64,000 nucleotides of DNA from SYFT01 sp964471115 (GCA_964471115.1 CAYYFE010000004.1:90152-154151); one strand, 5' to 3'; shown: positions 16,293 through 25,397, counted from the stretch's first letter. Notes: generated by a model from the sequence alone, not told the origin. Numbers and translations are program-made.

Positions 16293-16437
16293 GGGATTCT
16301 CCGCGGTTGCCCGCGGCTGACACAGGTCTGATTTCCACCGAAATCCCGGTAACCCGGTCGTGGTACCGGAGTTGCAGCGATGCCGCCCAAGTCTGTTACG
16401 GCCTTGATCTACTCGTGTGGCTTTCGGAGGGGGACCC

Positions 16438-16758
16438 ATGACGAAAGCGGTGAGATGGATTGTCGGAGCCGGGGTGGTCACACTTCTCGCGACGGTGCCC
16501 GTGGGCGCCGCGGGTGACAAGGTCAAGGGCGAGAAGATCTACAAGGAACAGCAGTGTGTGAAGTGCCACCGCATTGGATCGACCGGAGCCAAGATGGGGC
16601 CGGAACTGACCAAGGTGGGCGCCAGTCGCGACAAGGCCTGGCTGGTGGCGTACCTCACCAATCCCAAAGGTGAAAATCCCAAGAACAAGATGCCTGCCGT
16701 GAAGGTCAAGGGGCAGGACCTCGATGATCTCATCGAGTACATGTTGTCGCTGAAATAG
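16438..16758 (+). CDS. Monoheme cytochrome c
   Basis: A 106-residue protein with a signal peptide (VRWIVGAGVVTLLATVPVGA) and one heme site, QQCVKCHRIGSTGAKMGP. A distal Met ligand is likely in NPKNKMPAVKVKGQDLDDLIEYM. This is a periplasmic class-I cytochrome c. GGAGGGGG precedes the ATG. It opens a four-gene run with Rieske, cytochrome b and octaheme proteins, only 4 bp before the next gene, so it probably shuttles electrons for that complex. Confidence 0.92.
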   Translation: MTKAVRWIVGAGVVTLLATVPVGAAGDKVKGEKIYKEQQCVKCHRIGSTGAKMGPELTKVGASRDKAWLVAYLTNPKGENPKNKMPAVKVKGQDLDDLIEYMLSLK

Positions 16759-16762
16759 ACCC

Positions 16763-17206
16763 ATGACCGGGCCAGCCAATCCTGGACGCCGTCACTGGAT
16801 CGACCTGATCCTGGGGTCGTGGTTCGCAGGCGTGTGTGGCGCGGTGTTGTATCCGGTGGCGCGGTATCTGGTGCCGCCGGAGATCACCGAACCACCCACA
16901 CTGACCGTCAAGGCCGGACCCGCCGAAACGCTGACCGCCAACTCGGCCCGGCTGGTGCCCTTCGGGCAGGCGCCGGCCATCGTCGTCCGCCTCAAGACCG
17001 GTGAACTCCGGGCCTTTGCCGGGACGTGTACGCATCTGGCCTGTACGGTGCAGTACCGCGCGGACCTCGAACACATCTGGTGCGCGTGTCACAACGGTCA
17101 CTACGATCTGACGGGCCGCAACATCTCCGGCCCGCCGCCACGTCCGCTCGAGGCGTATGACGCTCACGAGCAGGGGGGCGAGATCGTGATCTCGCGCCGG
17201 ACGTGA
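16763..17206 (+). CDS. Rieske [2Fe-2S] protein
   Basis: A 147-residue Rieske protein with one N-terminal membrane anchor (SWFAGVCGAVLYPVARYLVPP). The cluster-binding loops are CTHLACTV and CACHNGHYD, which give the two Cys and two His ligands in the order expected for bc1/b6f-type proteins. The usual third and fourth disulfide cysteines are also present (CTHLAC and CAC). Its stop codon overlaps the cytochrome b start, so the two subunits are translated together. Confidence 0.94.
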   Translation: MTGPANPGRRHWIDLILGSWFAGVCGAVLYPVARYLVPPEITEPPTLTVKAGPAETLTANSARLVPFGQAPAIVVRLKTGELRAFAGTCTHLACTVQYRADLEHIWCACHNGHYDLTGRNISGPPPRPLEAYDAHEQGGEIVISRRT

Positions 17207-18279
17207 GCCGCCTGCGCGCCTGGGTGTCGATGCGCCTCCCGGTGGAGGCCGTCGCCGCCGCCATCGAGCACAAGCGGGTCCCCCAGCATCGGCACTCGGT
17301 GTGGTACTACCTCGGCGGCATGACGCTGTTCTTCTTCGGCGTCCAGGTCGCCACGGGCATTCTGCTGTTGTTGTATTACCGCCCGTCGGCCAGTGAGGCC
17401 TACGACAGCGTGCAGTTCATCATGACGCGCGTGCCGTTTGGCTGGTTGATCCGATCCATTCACTCCTGGTCGGCCAACCTCATGGTGCTCACGGCCTTCA
17501 TCCACCTGTTCAGTGTGTTGTACCTGAAGGCGTATCGCGCGCCTCGTGAGGTCACCTGGCTGTCCGGGATGTTGCTGTTGTTCATCACCATGGCGTTCGG
17601 ATTCACCGGCTACCTGCTGCCGTGGAACGAGCTGGCGTTTTTTGCCACACGCGTGGGTACCGACATTCCCGGCGTCATTCCCTGGGTGGGCGATTCCCTG
17701 GTTCAGTTTCTGCGCGGAGGGCCTGACGTGACCGGAGCGACCCTCACGCGGTTCTTCGGGATCCACGTGGCCGTGTTGCCGGCCATCACCACGTTGCTGC
17801 TGGGGCTGCATCTGGTGCTCGTGCAGTTTCACGGCATGAGCGTGCCGCCCTCGGTGGAAGCTGACGTTCAGCGCTCGGGCCGTCCGGTCCGCATGATGCC
17901 GTTCGTCCCGCACTTCGCGCTTCGGGATCTCTTCGGCTGGGTCGTCGCCCTCGCGCTGCTGGCCGGACTGTCGGCGTATCTGCCGTGGGAACTCGGGCGT
18001 GAAGCCGATCTGTTCGCGCCCGCGCCCGCCGGCATCAAGCCTGAGTGGTACTTCCTGTGGACGTTTCAAATGCTCAAACTCGTGCCCGGGCACGTGCTCT
18101 GGTTCGAGGGCGAGCTGGTTGCCGTTGGCGCGCTGGGTCTGGGCGCTCTCGGCATCGTGCTGCTGCCGTTCCTGGATCCGAATACCGCGCGGTCCCGGCG
18201 CATCGTCAACGTGCTGGCGACCGGCGCCTTGATCTTCATGGCGGTGATGACGGTCTGGGCTTACTGGGGAGGCGAGTGA
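17203..18279 (+). CDS. Cytochrome b of a bc-type quinol oxidoreductase
   Basis: A 358-residue membrane protein with about eight helices. The N-terminal half has the diheme helices with His pairs in RSIHSWSANLMVLTAFIHLFSV and FFGIHVAVLPAITTLLLGLHLVLVQFHG. The C-terminal part carries the quinol-site motif KPEWYFLWTFQMLK. The PEWYF form is closer to b6f subunit IV than to mitochondrial cytochrome b, yet both halves are fused in one chain. It starts with GTG 17203, overlapping the Rieske gene. It should oxidise menaquinol or a similar quinol at the inner membrane. Confidence 0.93.
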   Translation: MSRLRAWVSMRLPVEAVAAAIEHKRVPQHRHSVWYYLGGMTLFFFGVQVATGILLLLYYRPSASEAYDSVQFIMTRVPFGWLIRSIHSWSANLMVLTAFIHLFSVLYLKAYRAPREVTWLSGMLLLFITMAFGFTGYLLPWNELAFFATRVGTDIPGVIPWVGDSLVQFLRGGPDVTGATLTRFFGIHVAVLPAITTLLLGLHLVLVQFHGMSVPPSVEADVQRSGRPVRMMPFVPHFALRDLFGWVVALALLAGLSAYLPWELGREADLFAPAPAGIKPEWYFLWTFQMLKLVPGHVLWFEGELVAVGALGLGALGIVLLPFLDPNTARSRRIVNVLATGALIFMAVMTVWAYWGGE

Positions 18280-19508
18280 TGCGCCCGCAGGTCCCTGTCT
18301 GTGTCATTGGACTCGCCGCGGCGTTGTGGCTGGCGACGACGGGTTGGGTGGCGGCCGATCAGACGAGTCCCGCCGATGCCGCTGCGGCTCCCGCGCCGCC
18401 GCTGCCCCAGGCCCCGATGCCTGCCCGGGATCCGGCCGAGGCGTTCAAGAACGACGTCCACCAGCAGTCAGGTGTGACCTGCGCGGACTGCCATCGCGCC
18501 GGCGCACCTGGACCCATCCCACGGGCGGTCATCGCGACGATGTGCGCGTCGTGCCACAGCGACCCCGCGTACATGCGAAAGTTCAAGCCGCAGGTGCGCA
18601 CCGATCAGCATGCGCAGTACCTGACCAGTGTGCACGGGCAGCAGATGACCAAGGGGGAGACCCGCGTCGCCACGTGCAGCGATTGCCACAATGCCCACGG
18701 CGTGCTGCAGGTGCGTGATGCGCGATCGCCCGTGGCGCCCGCCAACGTCGCCTCGACGTGTGCGCGTTGTCATGCGGACACGAGCCTCATGACGCCCTTC
18801 TCGCGGGACACGGCGGTGGTGGACGACTGGTCACACAGCGTGCATGCTGCCGCGCTGCTCGAACGCGGTGACACCTCGGCGCCGACGTGCAGCACCTGCC
18901 ACGGCAGTCATGGCGCGGCGCCGCCAGGCATCGACACCGTCGCCAATGTCTGCGCCACCTGCCATGTGCGGGAAGCCGAGCTCTATCAGGCGTCGACCAA
19001 ACGCGCGGCCTTTGAGGCGCTGGAACAGCCGGCGTGCCTGACCTGCCACAACAACCATCGCATCGAACACCCCAACGACAGGTGGATCGGGTTGCAGGAG
19101 CCTGCCCTCTGCGCCACGTGCCACGCTTCGGATACCCCAGGCGCGCCGGTCATCACCACCATGCGCGCCGGTTTTGACACGATGGCTTCCACGTATGCCG
19201 CCGCTGAACACGTCCTGGAGCGTGCCGAGCAGGCCGGCATGTTGATTGACGATGGCATGGCGGCGCTGCGTGAGGCGCAGGAGCAGCGTGTCCGGCTGCG
19301 GGTCCTCGTGCATACGTTCGCCGAGGCTCCCTTCAACGAGGGGCTTTCGACGGGCGTGAAGGCGGCCAGCACCGCAAAGGCGGCTGGTGACGCGGCGCTC
19401 GAGGAACTCGCCTTCCGGCGCAAGGGGCTGGCCATCGCCACCCTTGCGATACTCGGCTTCCTGCTCACGCTTGGGGTGAAGATCCGGACGCTGCCGCCCG
19501 TGCAGTAA
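18279..19508 (+). CDS. Octaheme cytochrome c, membrane-anchored
   Basis: A 409-residue protein, with ATG 18279 overlapping the cytochrome b stop (TGATG). A signal segment (PVCVIGLAAALWLATTGWVAA) is followed by eight CXXCH heme sites: CADCH, CASCH, CSDCH, CARCH, CSTCH, CATCH, CLTCH and CATCH, with spare His residues (VHQQSG, SVHGQQ, SVHAAA) suited to distal ligation. A helical region (residues about 290-370) and one C-terminal membrane helix (GLAIATLAILGFLLTLGVKI) close the protein. It replaces cytochrome c1 as electron acceptor of the Rieske-cytochrome b pair. Its last 44 bases overlap the convergent gene. Confidence 0.9.
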   Translation: MRPQVPVCVIGLAAALWLATTGWVAADQTSPADAAAAPAPPLPQAPMPARDPAEAFKNDVHQQSGVTCADCHRAGAPGPIPRAVIATMCASCHSDPAYMRKFKPQVRTDQHAQYLTSVHGQQMTKGETRVATCSDCHNAHGVLQVRDARSPVAPANVASTCARCHADTSLMTPFSRDTAVVDDWSHSVHAAALLERGDTSAPTCSTCHGSHGAAPPGIDTVANVCATCHVREAELYQASTKRAAFEALEQPACLTCHNNHRIEHPNDRWIGLQEPALCATCHASDTPGAPVITTMRAGFDTMASTYAAAEHVLERAEQAGMLIDDGMAALREAQEQRVRLRVLVHTFAEAPFNEGLSTGVKAASTAKAAGDAALEELAFRRKGLAIATLAILGFLLTLGVKIRTLPPVQ

Positions 19509-21177
19509 GCCGCGGCGCAACGACGAGCGCAACGCCGAAGGCCGCCAACGCGAGAAACAGGGTGGAGGGTTCGGAGTGCCGGAGGTCGTCTGCCAGCATC
19601 CGCAGGCCGCCAGCTCCCAGAATCGGATACACCAGACGCCGGAAGCCCGCGTGCGGCGCGACGCGGCCGATGGCCGCGACGCCAACCGCCATCACCGAGA
19701 CGACGATCGTCCGGATGGAGGCCACGATGCCGGCATCCGCGCCGGCGCCGGCCACCGCCAACGACAGCAGTGACGCCAACACGCCACCCAGCGTGAACGC
19801 CACCGCGCCGGCCACGATCACCTGAGTGACACGGGTCACGGCGGACTCCGCCGTGACGGCGGCTGGCAAACGCCGGCTGGCCCACCACACCGCGACGATC
19901 AGCGTCACGATCGTGACGGGCGCCACGTTCGGCGCACCCACAGGGCCACGCACCCAGGCCGTCCACGCACTCGCGGGAAGCCCGCTCGCCAGCAGCGCCG
20001 CCAGCACATACACGAGGCCATGGATCGGTGGCGCGGGGGGCACCCGCCACGATTCGCCGAACCTCAACGTGACCGCCACGGCGGCACAAATCACGGCGAT
20101 CGTGCCGCCATCAAACAGCACCGCGAGCGCGGCCAGCGTCGCCGCCAGTCCAAAGGTCATCACCGTGTGGTACGCCGTGACCAGGTGCGACCGGTCCACC
20201 AGCCTCGCCTGTCCCGCCAGCGACGCACCCAGGCCGAACACCAACATGACGATGCCGACCAGACTCCTTCCGGTGCCGCCCGATTGAGTCAACGCAATGG
20301 CGCCGCCGCCGCCGATGATCAGGACGCTGCCGGTCTGCAGCACGTCGAAGAGCCGCGCCTCACGGCTCAGCAGGATGAACCGTGTCGCGAGTGAGGCCTG
20401 CACGGTGGCGGCGAGCCAGGCGAGGCTCAGCACCGCGATCCACGCCGGCTCGCGGGGCGGCGATGCCAGCGCCCGTGTCGTCACCGCAAGGGTCGAGAGG
20501 CCGGCGGCGACGGCGGTCAGCCAGCGCAACCATGTGTAGGATCGGCTGCCCGAGAGCCAGTAGGTCGCGCTGGCCAGCGTGATGAGCAGCAAGGACACGA
20601 CGCCGTGATCGCCGGTGGCGATCGCAATCATGAGGCCGACGGCCACCGTGCCCGTGCCCGCCAGACCCGCCAGGTCGGCCAGCCGCCGCCGCGCGGCGAC
20701 GACGAAGACGCCGGCGACCAGCACGGCCAGCACCAGGGCGGCTTCTGCCGCGTTCAACAGTCCGAACCGCAGCGTGGCCTCGGCGACGAGAGGCCACCCG
20801 ATGCCCACGGCGGTTGCACCGTGCACGCGCGCGCTGAGTGGGTGCGCCGCCGCGGTGCGATCCGCGGCGACCAGCCAGACCAGCGCGTAGAGGAGACCGA
20901 TGGCGACACCCACCGTGCCCGGCCAGACCGCGCCTTCCGTCAATGCGCGAATGAGGAACGCCCCGCCGGCGACAATGCACGATCGTCCGAGCAGCGTGAC
21001 GAGCGCCACGCGGTCCCGCGCGGCCGCCCGTGGGACGGCCGTCGTCTCAGCGACGACAGGTGCCGTTGGTGAGTCGGGGTGCCCTTCCAGCGCGGCGATG
21101 CGCTCGAGGGCAAGGGCCAGGCCGCGTTCAAGCTGAGTGACACGTGCGCCGAGGTCGGTCGACGGAGTCTGGCTCAT
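19465..21177 (-). CDS. Multi-pass membrane protein, possibly DUF2339-like
   Basis: A 570-residue protein beginning MSQTPSTDLGARVTQLERGL, with a short predicted coiled coil (VTQLERGLALALERIAALEG), then a linker and a long run of about 14 hydrophobic segments to the end. A coiled-coil start followed by many membrane helices, with a GRSCIVAGGAFLIRALTEG first helix, recalls DUF2339 proteins, but the match is weak by eye. Function unknown. The 3' end overlaps the octaheme cytochrome gene by 44 bases in the opposite direction. The start ATG 21177 is preferred to the longer Arg/Cys-rich reading. Confidence 0.7.
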   Translation of the reverse strand: MSQTPSTDLGARVTQLERGLALALERIAALEGHPDSPTAPVVAETTAVPRAAARDRVALVTLLGRSCIVAGGAFLIRALTEGAVWPGTVGVAIGLLYALVWLVAADRTAAAHPLSARVHGATAVGIGWPLVAEATLRFGLLNAAEAALVLAVLVAGVFVVAARRRLADLAGLAGTGTVAVGLMIAIATGDHGVVSLLLITLASATYWLSGSRSYTWLRWLTAVAAGLSTLAVTTRALASPPREPAWIAVLSLAWLAATVQASLATRFILLSREARLFDVLQTGSVLIIGGGGAIALTQSGGTGRSLVGIVMLVFGLGASLAGQARLVDRSHLVTAYHTVMTFGLAATLAALAVLFDGGTIAVICAAVAVTLRFGESWRVPPAPPIHGLVYVLAALLASGLPASAWTAWVRGPVGAPNVAPVTIVTLIVAVWWASRRLPAAVTAESAVTRVTQVIVAGAVAFTLGGVLASLLSLAVAGAGADAGIVASIRTIVVSVMAVGVAAIGRVAPHAGFRRLVYPILGAGGLRMLADDLRHSEPSTLFLALAAFGVALVVAPRLTARAAASGSSPQA

Positions 21178-21306
21178 GGGGCGCCTGCCGCGGTGTTTGG
21201 TGCGATCGCAGCAAGTACCGGGCCAGCGGTCGTCCACGGACGGCCAGTGGTCCTCCGGTCAGAGCGAGGCGAGTACCGTGAATTTCCGGCTGATGCGCGG
21301 AATTTC

Positions 21307-21329
21307 GCCCGCGCGAGCGGCGCGCGGGC
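21307..21329. terminator. GC-rich hairpin after the serine hydrolase gene
   Basis: GCCCGCGCG pairs with CGCGCGGGC around a 5-base loop, directly against the stop codon of the minus-strand serine hydrolase gene. No T run follows, so termination is only possible, not clear. Confidence 0.45.
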
Positions 21330-22469
21330 CTACCGAGGGGGCAGCGCCGTGAGGGCGTCGATGAGCGCGTTCTGCAGGTTGCGCGGCCGGACGTCTCGGG
21401 TGGCGTCGAAGGGGAACACATTCCACGCGTTGGCGACACCCACGATGTCGAGTGACGGAATGATGACGAGGAACTGACCGCCGAACCCTCGGCCCGCCCA
21501 GATGTCGTGATCGCCGCGGCGGGTGATCCACCACTGATACCCGTAGTCGAATCCGCCGGGCAGCCCGGTCACATGCCGGGCTACGGCCGCCCTGATGAAT
21601 GACGCCGGCACGAGCTGACGTCCGTTCCATTGACCGTCGTCCAGCATCAGCCGGCCAATCTTCGCCAGATCGGCTGCCTCGAGATAGAGGCCGCCCTCGG
21701 TGTCAGGATGCCCGGTCGGTGTGGGTTTCCAATGGACGTTCGTGATGCCAAGCGGCGTGAAGAGGTGCTCGCGCGCGTAGTCGTCGATGAAGCGGCCGGT
21801 GGCGGATCGGATGATGCCAGACAACAGCATGCTGCCGCCGCTGTTGTAGACCCACTTCTGGCCGGGTGCGGCGTCCATCGGCTGCGCCAGCGTGAACGCG
21901 ATCCAGTCGCGGCTCTTCTCGAGTTGCACGGTGGTGTTGGTGTCATCGAGCGGGCGATCCTGCTCGTGCCACTCGATCCCGCTGCGCATGGTCAACACGT
22001 CGTCCACGGTCGCCGCGCGCAGACGAGGATCGACGCCGGCGAGATCGCGATCCCTGAAGTAGTCGAGCATCGGCTGGTCGAGCCCGCGAATCTCGCCTCG
22101 ACCCAGAGCGATGCCGACCACCAGGGCCGTCATCGACTTGGTCACCGATTGCAGGGAGTGCACCGGCCGGCCTTCGTAGAACGGATGCCAGCGCGGATGG
22201 AAGTAGTTGTAGGGGTGCAGCCAGGCCGGGTCGTCGCACCCCGCGCCGCACCCGATGGCGCTGCGGCGTCCGCGGCTGATTGCGTCGTAGTCGCGGGCGT
22301 AGCGTTGAGCGATCAGCACCTCCCGTCCGCGCGTGACATGCAGGGCATTGACGTTGCCGAACACGCCGGCGCGGATGTCGCGGTCGAGCGTGTCGAGGGG
22401 CGCGGGCGGCTGCGCGTCCAGCAGGGACGTGGCCGCGAGGATGCCGATGAGTCCGGCCAACACACGCAT
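21330..22469 (-). CDS. Secreted class-C-type serine hydrolase
   Basis: A 379-residue protein of the beta-lactamase/esterase (class C, PF00144) type with a signal peptide (VLAGLIGILAATSLLDAQ). The nucleophile motif SxxK is in HSLQSVTKSMTALVVGIAL, and the second motif, usually YxN, appears as KWVYNSGGSMLLSGII. The C-terminal part has GYQWWITRRGDHDIWAGRGFGGQFLVIIPSLDIV, with GRGFGGQ at the HxG/KTG position. Family members cleave esters, D-peptides or lactams; the substrate is unknown. It diverges from the kup riboswitch region. Confidence 0.88.
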   Translation of the reverse strand: MRVLAGLIGILAATSLLDAQPPAPLDTLDRDIRAGVFGNVNALHVTRGREVLIAQRYARDYDAISRGRRSAIGCGAGCDDPAWLHPYNYFHPRWHPFYEGRPVHSLQSVTKSMTALVVGIALGRGEIRGLDQPMLDYFRDRDLAGVDPRLRAATVDDVLTMRSGIEWHEQDRPLDDTNTTVQLEKSRDWIAFTLAQPMDAAPGQKWVYNSGGSMLLSGIIRSATGRFIDDYAREHLFTPLGITNVHWKPTPTGHPDTEGGLYLEAADLAKIGRLMLDDGQWNGRQLVPASFIRAAVARHVTGLPGGFDYGYQWWITRRGDHDIWAGRGFGGQFLVIIPSLDIVGVANAWNVFPFDATRDVRPRNLQNALIDALTALPPR

Positions 22470-22534
22470 GCGCAGATGCTATCGCTGGACGGTCCGAGGC
22501 GGCGCGCCTTGTGCCGCCGGGCGTCCGGGCGCAT

Positions 22535-22662
22535 AATCGCCGGTACGTCTAAGCGGCCTCCCCGAGGGGCCGCGCGGGGGACCCGAGTTCCAGGGGCGTA
22601 TCCGGTTCGCCGGTAGAGGACTTCCAACCTCGAGCCCGTCAGCTAACTCCGTCGGCGTATTG
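22535..22662 (+). ncRNA. ydaO-yuaA (c-di-AMP) riboswitch
   Basis: The leader of kup contains the conserved blocks of the ydaO aptamer in order: CGGGGGACCC, GGGGCGTATCC, CGGTAGAGG and GAGCCCGTCAGCTAACTCCG. The terminal helix can be formed by CGCCG (22538-22542) and CGGCG (22653-22657). Such riboswitches bind c-di-AMP and turn off potassium uptake genes. The kup ribosome site GGAGG (22662-22666) begins five bases after the closing helix and no intrinsic terminator is seen, so control at translation initiation is inferred. Confidence 0.93.
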
Positions 22663-22670
22663 GAGGTCTT

Positions 22671-24542
22671 GTGTCCGTGCCTTCGCGGGACGTCCGGTCC
22701 CTCGCGCCTCTGACCCTGGCTGCGCTGGGTGTCGTCTACGGCGACATCGGTACCAGTCCGCTCTACGCCATCCGCGAATGTTTCGTCGGCGCCCACGCCG
22801 TGGAGCCCACCCCGGCCAATGTGCTGGGTGTGTTGTCACTGATCATCTACTCGCTCATCTTCGTGGTGTCGGTGAAGTACGTCGCGATCGTGCTGCGCGC
22901 CGACAACCGCGGCGAAGGCGGCATCCTCGCGCTCACGGCCCTGCTGCCCCAGGCGCGAGGGCAGGGGCGCAGCGTCCTCGTCCTGCTGGGCATCGTCGGC
23001 GCCGCACTGCTGTATGGCGACGGCATGATCACGCCCGCGATCACCGTGCTGGGCGCAATCGAGGGACTCACGGTGGTGACTCCGCTGTTCGAGCCCTACG
23101 TGGTCCCGATCTCGGTCGGCATCCTCATCGCCGTCTTTTCGATTCAACGGCACGGCACCCATCGCGTCGGACGGTTGTTCGGGCCGGTGATGGTGGCCTG
23201 GTTCGTGACGATGGCCATCCTTGGCGTCTGGTGGATGGCACAACAGCCGATTGTGCTCCGGGCGTTTGATCCGCGACATGCGGTGACCTTCTTCACCACA
23301 CACGGCAGCCACGGCGTCGCCGTGCTGGGCGCCGTGTTCCTCGTGGTGACCGGCGCGGAAGCGTTGTACGCCGACATGGGGCACTTCGGCGCGCGTCCGA
23401 TCCGCCTGGCCTGGTTCGGCCTGGTGATGCCGGCCCTGCTCCTCAACTACTTCGGGCAGGGCGCGCTCCTGCTGCTGGATCCGGCGGCGGCCGCGCAGCC
23501 GTTCTTCCGGATGGCGCCCGCCTGGGCCCTGCTGCCGCTGGTGGCGCTGGCCACGGCGGCGGCGGTCATCGCGTCGCAGGCGTTGATCTCCGGCGCTTTT
23601 TCACTCACCCGCCAGGCCGTGCAGCTCGGCTATGCGCCGCGTCTGGCGATCACGCATACCTCACCGGATGAAATGGGCCAGGTCTACGTGGCCGGCGTCA
23701 ACTGGGGCCTGATGATCTGCACGATCGCCATCGTGATCGGTTTTGGATCCTCCAGCGCGCTGGCGGCCGCCTATGGCATCGCCGTCACGATGACGATGGT
23801 CATCACGGCGCTGCTGCTGCACGCCGTGATGATCTCGAAATGGCGGTGGCCGCGGGGGGTGGCCTATCTGGTGACGGCGGCGTTCCTGGCCGTGGACGTC
23901 GCCTTCCTCGGCGCCAACGCGCTGAAGATCCTCCAGGGCGGCTGGTTGCCCCTCGTGATCGCGCTCGTGTTGTTCACATTGATGACGACGTGGAAGACCG
24001 GCCGGAGCCTGGTCGCCGGCCGGATCGCGGAACGTGTGCTGCCGCTCGAGGACTTCCTCGCGCGGATCGCCGCGGAGCCCCCGGCGCGCGTGGCCGGCAC
24101 CGCCGTCTTCATGACGGCCCAGACGGGCGGCACGCCGCAGGCGCTGGCGCACAACCTGCAGCACAACAAGGTGCTGCACGACCAGGTCATCATGCTGAGT
24201 GTCCGCACCCGGCCCGTGCCCCATGTCGATGAGACGGAGCGCATGACGGTGGCGCCGCTCGGTCACGGTCTCTGGGATCTCACGTTGTATTACGGCTTCG
24301 TGGAGGATCCCGACGTGCCGGCCGCACTCGCGCAGGCGCGGGCCGGCGGTCTGCCGGTCGATCTCGATGACGTGACGTATTTCCTCGGCCGCGAGACCCT
24401 GATCGTCACGCATCGGCCCGGGATGGCGCGGTGGCGCGAGCGCCTGTTCGCGGCGTTGTCAAAGAATGCCGTTCGCGCCGTGACCTTCTTCCGCCTCCCG
24501 CCGGAACGCGTGGTGGAACTGGGCATCCAGGTCGAGCTGTAG
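22671..24542 (+). CDS. kup: Low-affinity potassium transporter Kup
   Basis: A 623-residue KUP/HAK-family K+ uptake protein with about 12 membrane segments. The N-terminal signature LGVVYGDIGTSPLYAIREC is followed by RADNRGEGGILALTALL, ALLYGDGMITPAITVLGAIEG, TGAEALYADMGHFG and SQALISGAFSLTRQAVQLGY. The C-terminal cytosolic domain has VFMTAQTGGTPQALAHNLQHNKVLHDQVIMLSV. It starts with GTG 22671, four bases after GGAGG. It is preceded by a c-di-AMP riboswitch, which fits its role in potassium balance. Confidence 0.97.
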   Translation: MSVPSRDVRSLAPLTLAALGVVYGDIGTSPLYAIRECFVGAHAVEPTPANVLGVLSLIIYSLIFVVSVKYVAIVLRADNRGEGGILALTALLPQARGQGRSVLVLLGIVGAALLYGDGMITPAITVLGAIEGLTVVTPLFEPYVVPISVGILIAVFSIQRHGTHRVGRLFGPVMVAWFVTMAILGVWWMAQQPIVLRAFDPRHAVTFFTTHGSHGVAVLGAVFLVVTGAEALYADMGHFGARPIRLAWFGLVMPALLLNYFGQGALLLLDPAAAAQPFFRMAPAWALLPLVALATAAAVIASQALISGAFSLTRQAVQLGYAPRLAITHTSPDEMGQVYVAGVNWGLMICTIAIVIGFGSSSALAAAYGIAVTMTMVITALLLHAVMISKWRWPRGVAYLVTAAFLAVDVAFLGANALKILQGGWLPLVIALVLFTLMTTWKTGRSLVAGRIAERVLPLEDFLARIAAEPPARVAGTAVFMTAQTGGTPQALAHNLQHNKVLHDQVIMLSVRTRPVPHVDETERMTVAPLGHGLWDLTLYYGFVEDPDVPAALAQARAGGLPVDLDDVTYFLGRETLIVTHRPGMARWRERLFAALSKNAVRAVTFFRLPPERVVELGIQVEL

Positions 24543-24554
24543 CATCATGTGGCC

Positions 24555-25397
24555 ATGCTGCGACGTCTCCTGATGACCCTGGCGCTGATGGGTGTGGCGG
24601 CCGCGCCCGCTTGGGCGCAGGCCGACATGGAAGGGGCCAAAGACCATCCCGTCGTCCCGCGGTTGGCGGGCGGGCAGTACTACATCAGCGACTATGAAGC
24701 TCGCGACTTCGGCGCGGATCAGTTTTATGTCGGCACCGATGAGGTCACCGCGGAGGGGCGGTTCACCCGCATCGAGTACTGGATCAAGGACAACGGGAAG
24801 CCATTCTCGGGCGTGGAGGTCGGCCGCAATTACCAGCGGGCCGTGGCCGACAAGAAGGGGGAGACGCTTCACTTCGATCTGTCCAACTCCGGTGGCGCCG
24901 CGACGTTCCGGCTGACGTTGGACGGGCGCCGCATCTGGATTGGCCTTGACGTCTCGAACGGCGGCGAAGTGTATGAGCTGACGATCGTCGAGGAAGCCGC
25001 GATGACGCAGAACGTCCAGCTGAACGCCGACGCCATGGCGGCGGCGTTGGCCAAGGACGGCCGCATCAGCGTGCAGGGGATTCTGTTCGACACCGGGCAG
25101 GCCACGATCAGGGCCGAGTCGGCCGCCCAGTTGCAGGTGATTGCCCAGGTGTTGAAGGCGGATGTCACCCTGCGGCTCGAGATCGTGGGGCACACGGACA
25201 ACACCGGCACGGCCGCGGGCAATCTGACGTTGTCGCGGCAGCGCGCCGACGCCGTCAAGACCTGGCTGGTGTCGCAGGGCGGGATCGACGCGGCGCGACT
25301 GACGACCGCGGGCCGCGGCGATACTCAGCCGGTGGCCGACAACGGCACCGAGGCGGGCCGCGCGCAGAACCGCCGCGTCGAGCTGATCCGCCGCTGA
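24555..25397 (+). CDS. OmpA-family outer-membrane/peptidoglycan-associated protein
   Basis: A 280-residue protein with a signal peptide (LRRLLMTLALMGVAAAPAWAQA). The N-terminal half (about 30-160) is an uncharacterised beta-rich domain, and the C-terminal half is a full OmpA peptidoglycan-binding domain: GILFDTGQATIRAESAAQL, LEIVGHTDNTG, NLTLSRQRADAVKTWLV and AGRGDTQPVADNGTEAGRAQNRRVEL. It probably links the outer membrane or an envelope protein to peptidoglycan. It lies 12 bp after kup, and its stop overlaps the response regulator start (TGATG). Confidence 0.9.
   Translation: MLRRLLMTLALMGVAAAPAWAQADMEGAKDHPVVPRLAGGQYYISDYEARDFGADQFYVGTDEVTAEGRFTRIEYWIKDNGKPFSGVEVGRNYQRAVADKKGETLHFDLSNSGGAATFRLTLDGRRIWIGLDVSNGGEVYELTIVEEAAMTQNVQLNADAMAAALAKDGRISVQGILFDTGQATIRAESAAQLQVIAQVLKADVTLRLEIVGHTDNTGTAAGNLTLSRQRADAVKTWLVSQGGIDAARLTTAGRGDTQPVADNGTEAGRAQNRRVELIRR

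Noticed and set aside
16293..16437. tRNA or small RNA gene before the cytochrome operon
   Set aside because: Only a small CCGCGG/CCGCGG hairpin is seen; no cloverleaf, T-loop motif or CCA end.
22532..22537. CATAAT as a -10 for kup
   Set aside because: It would start transcription inside the riboswitch aptamer and remove the 5' strand of its closing helix; the true promoter must be further upstream.
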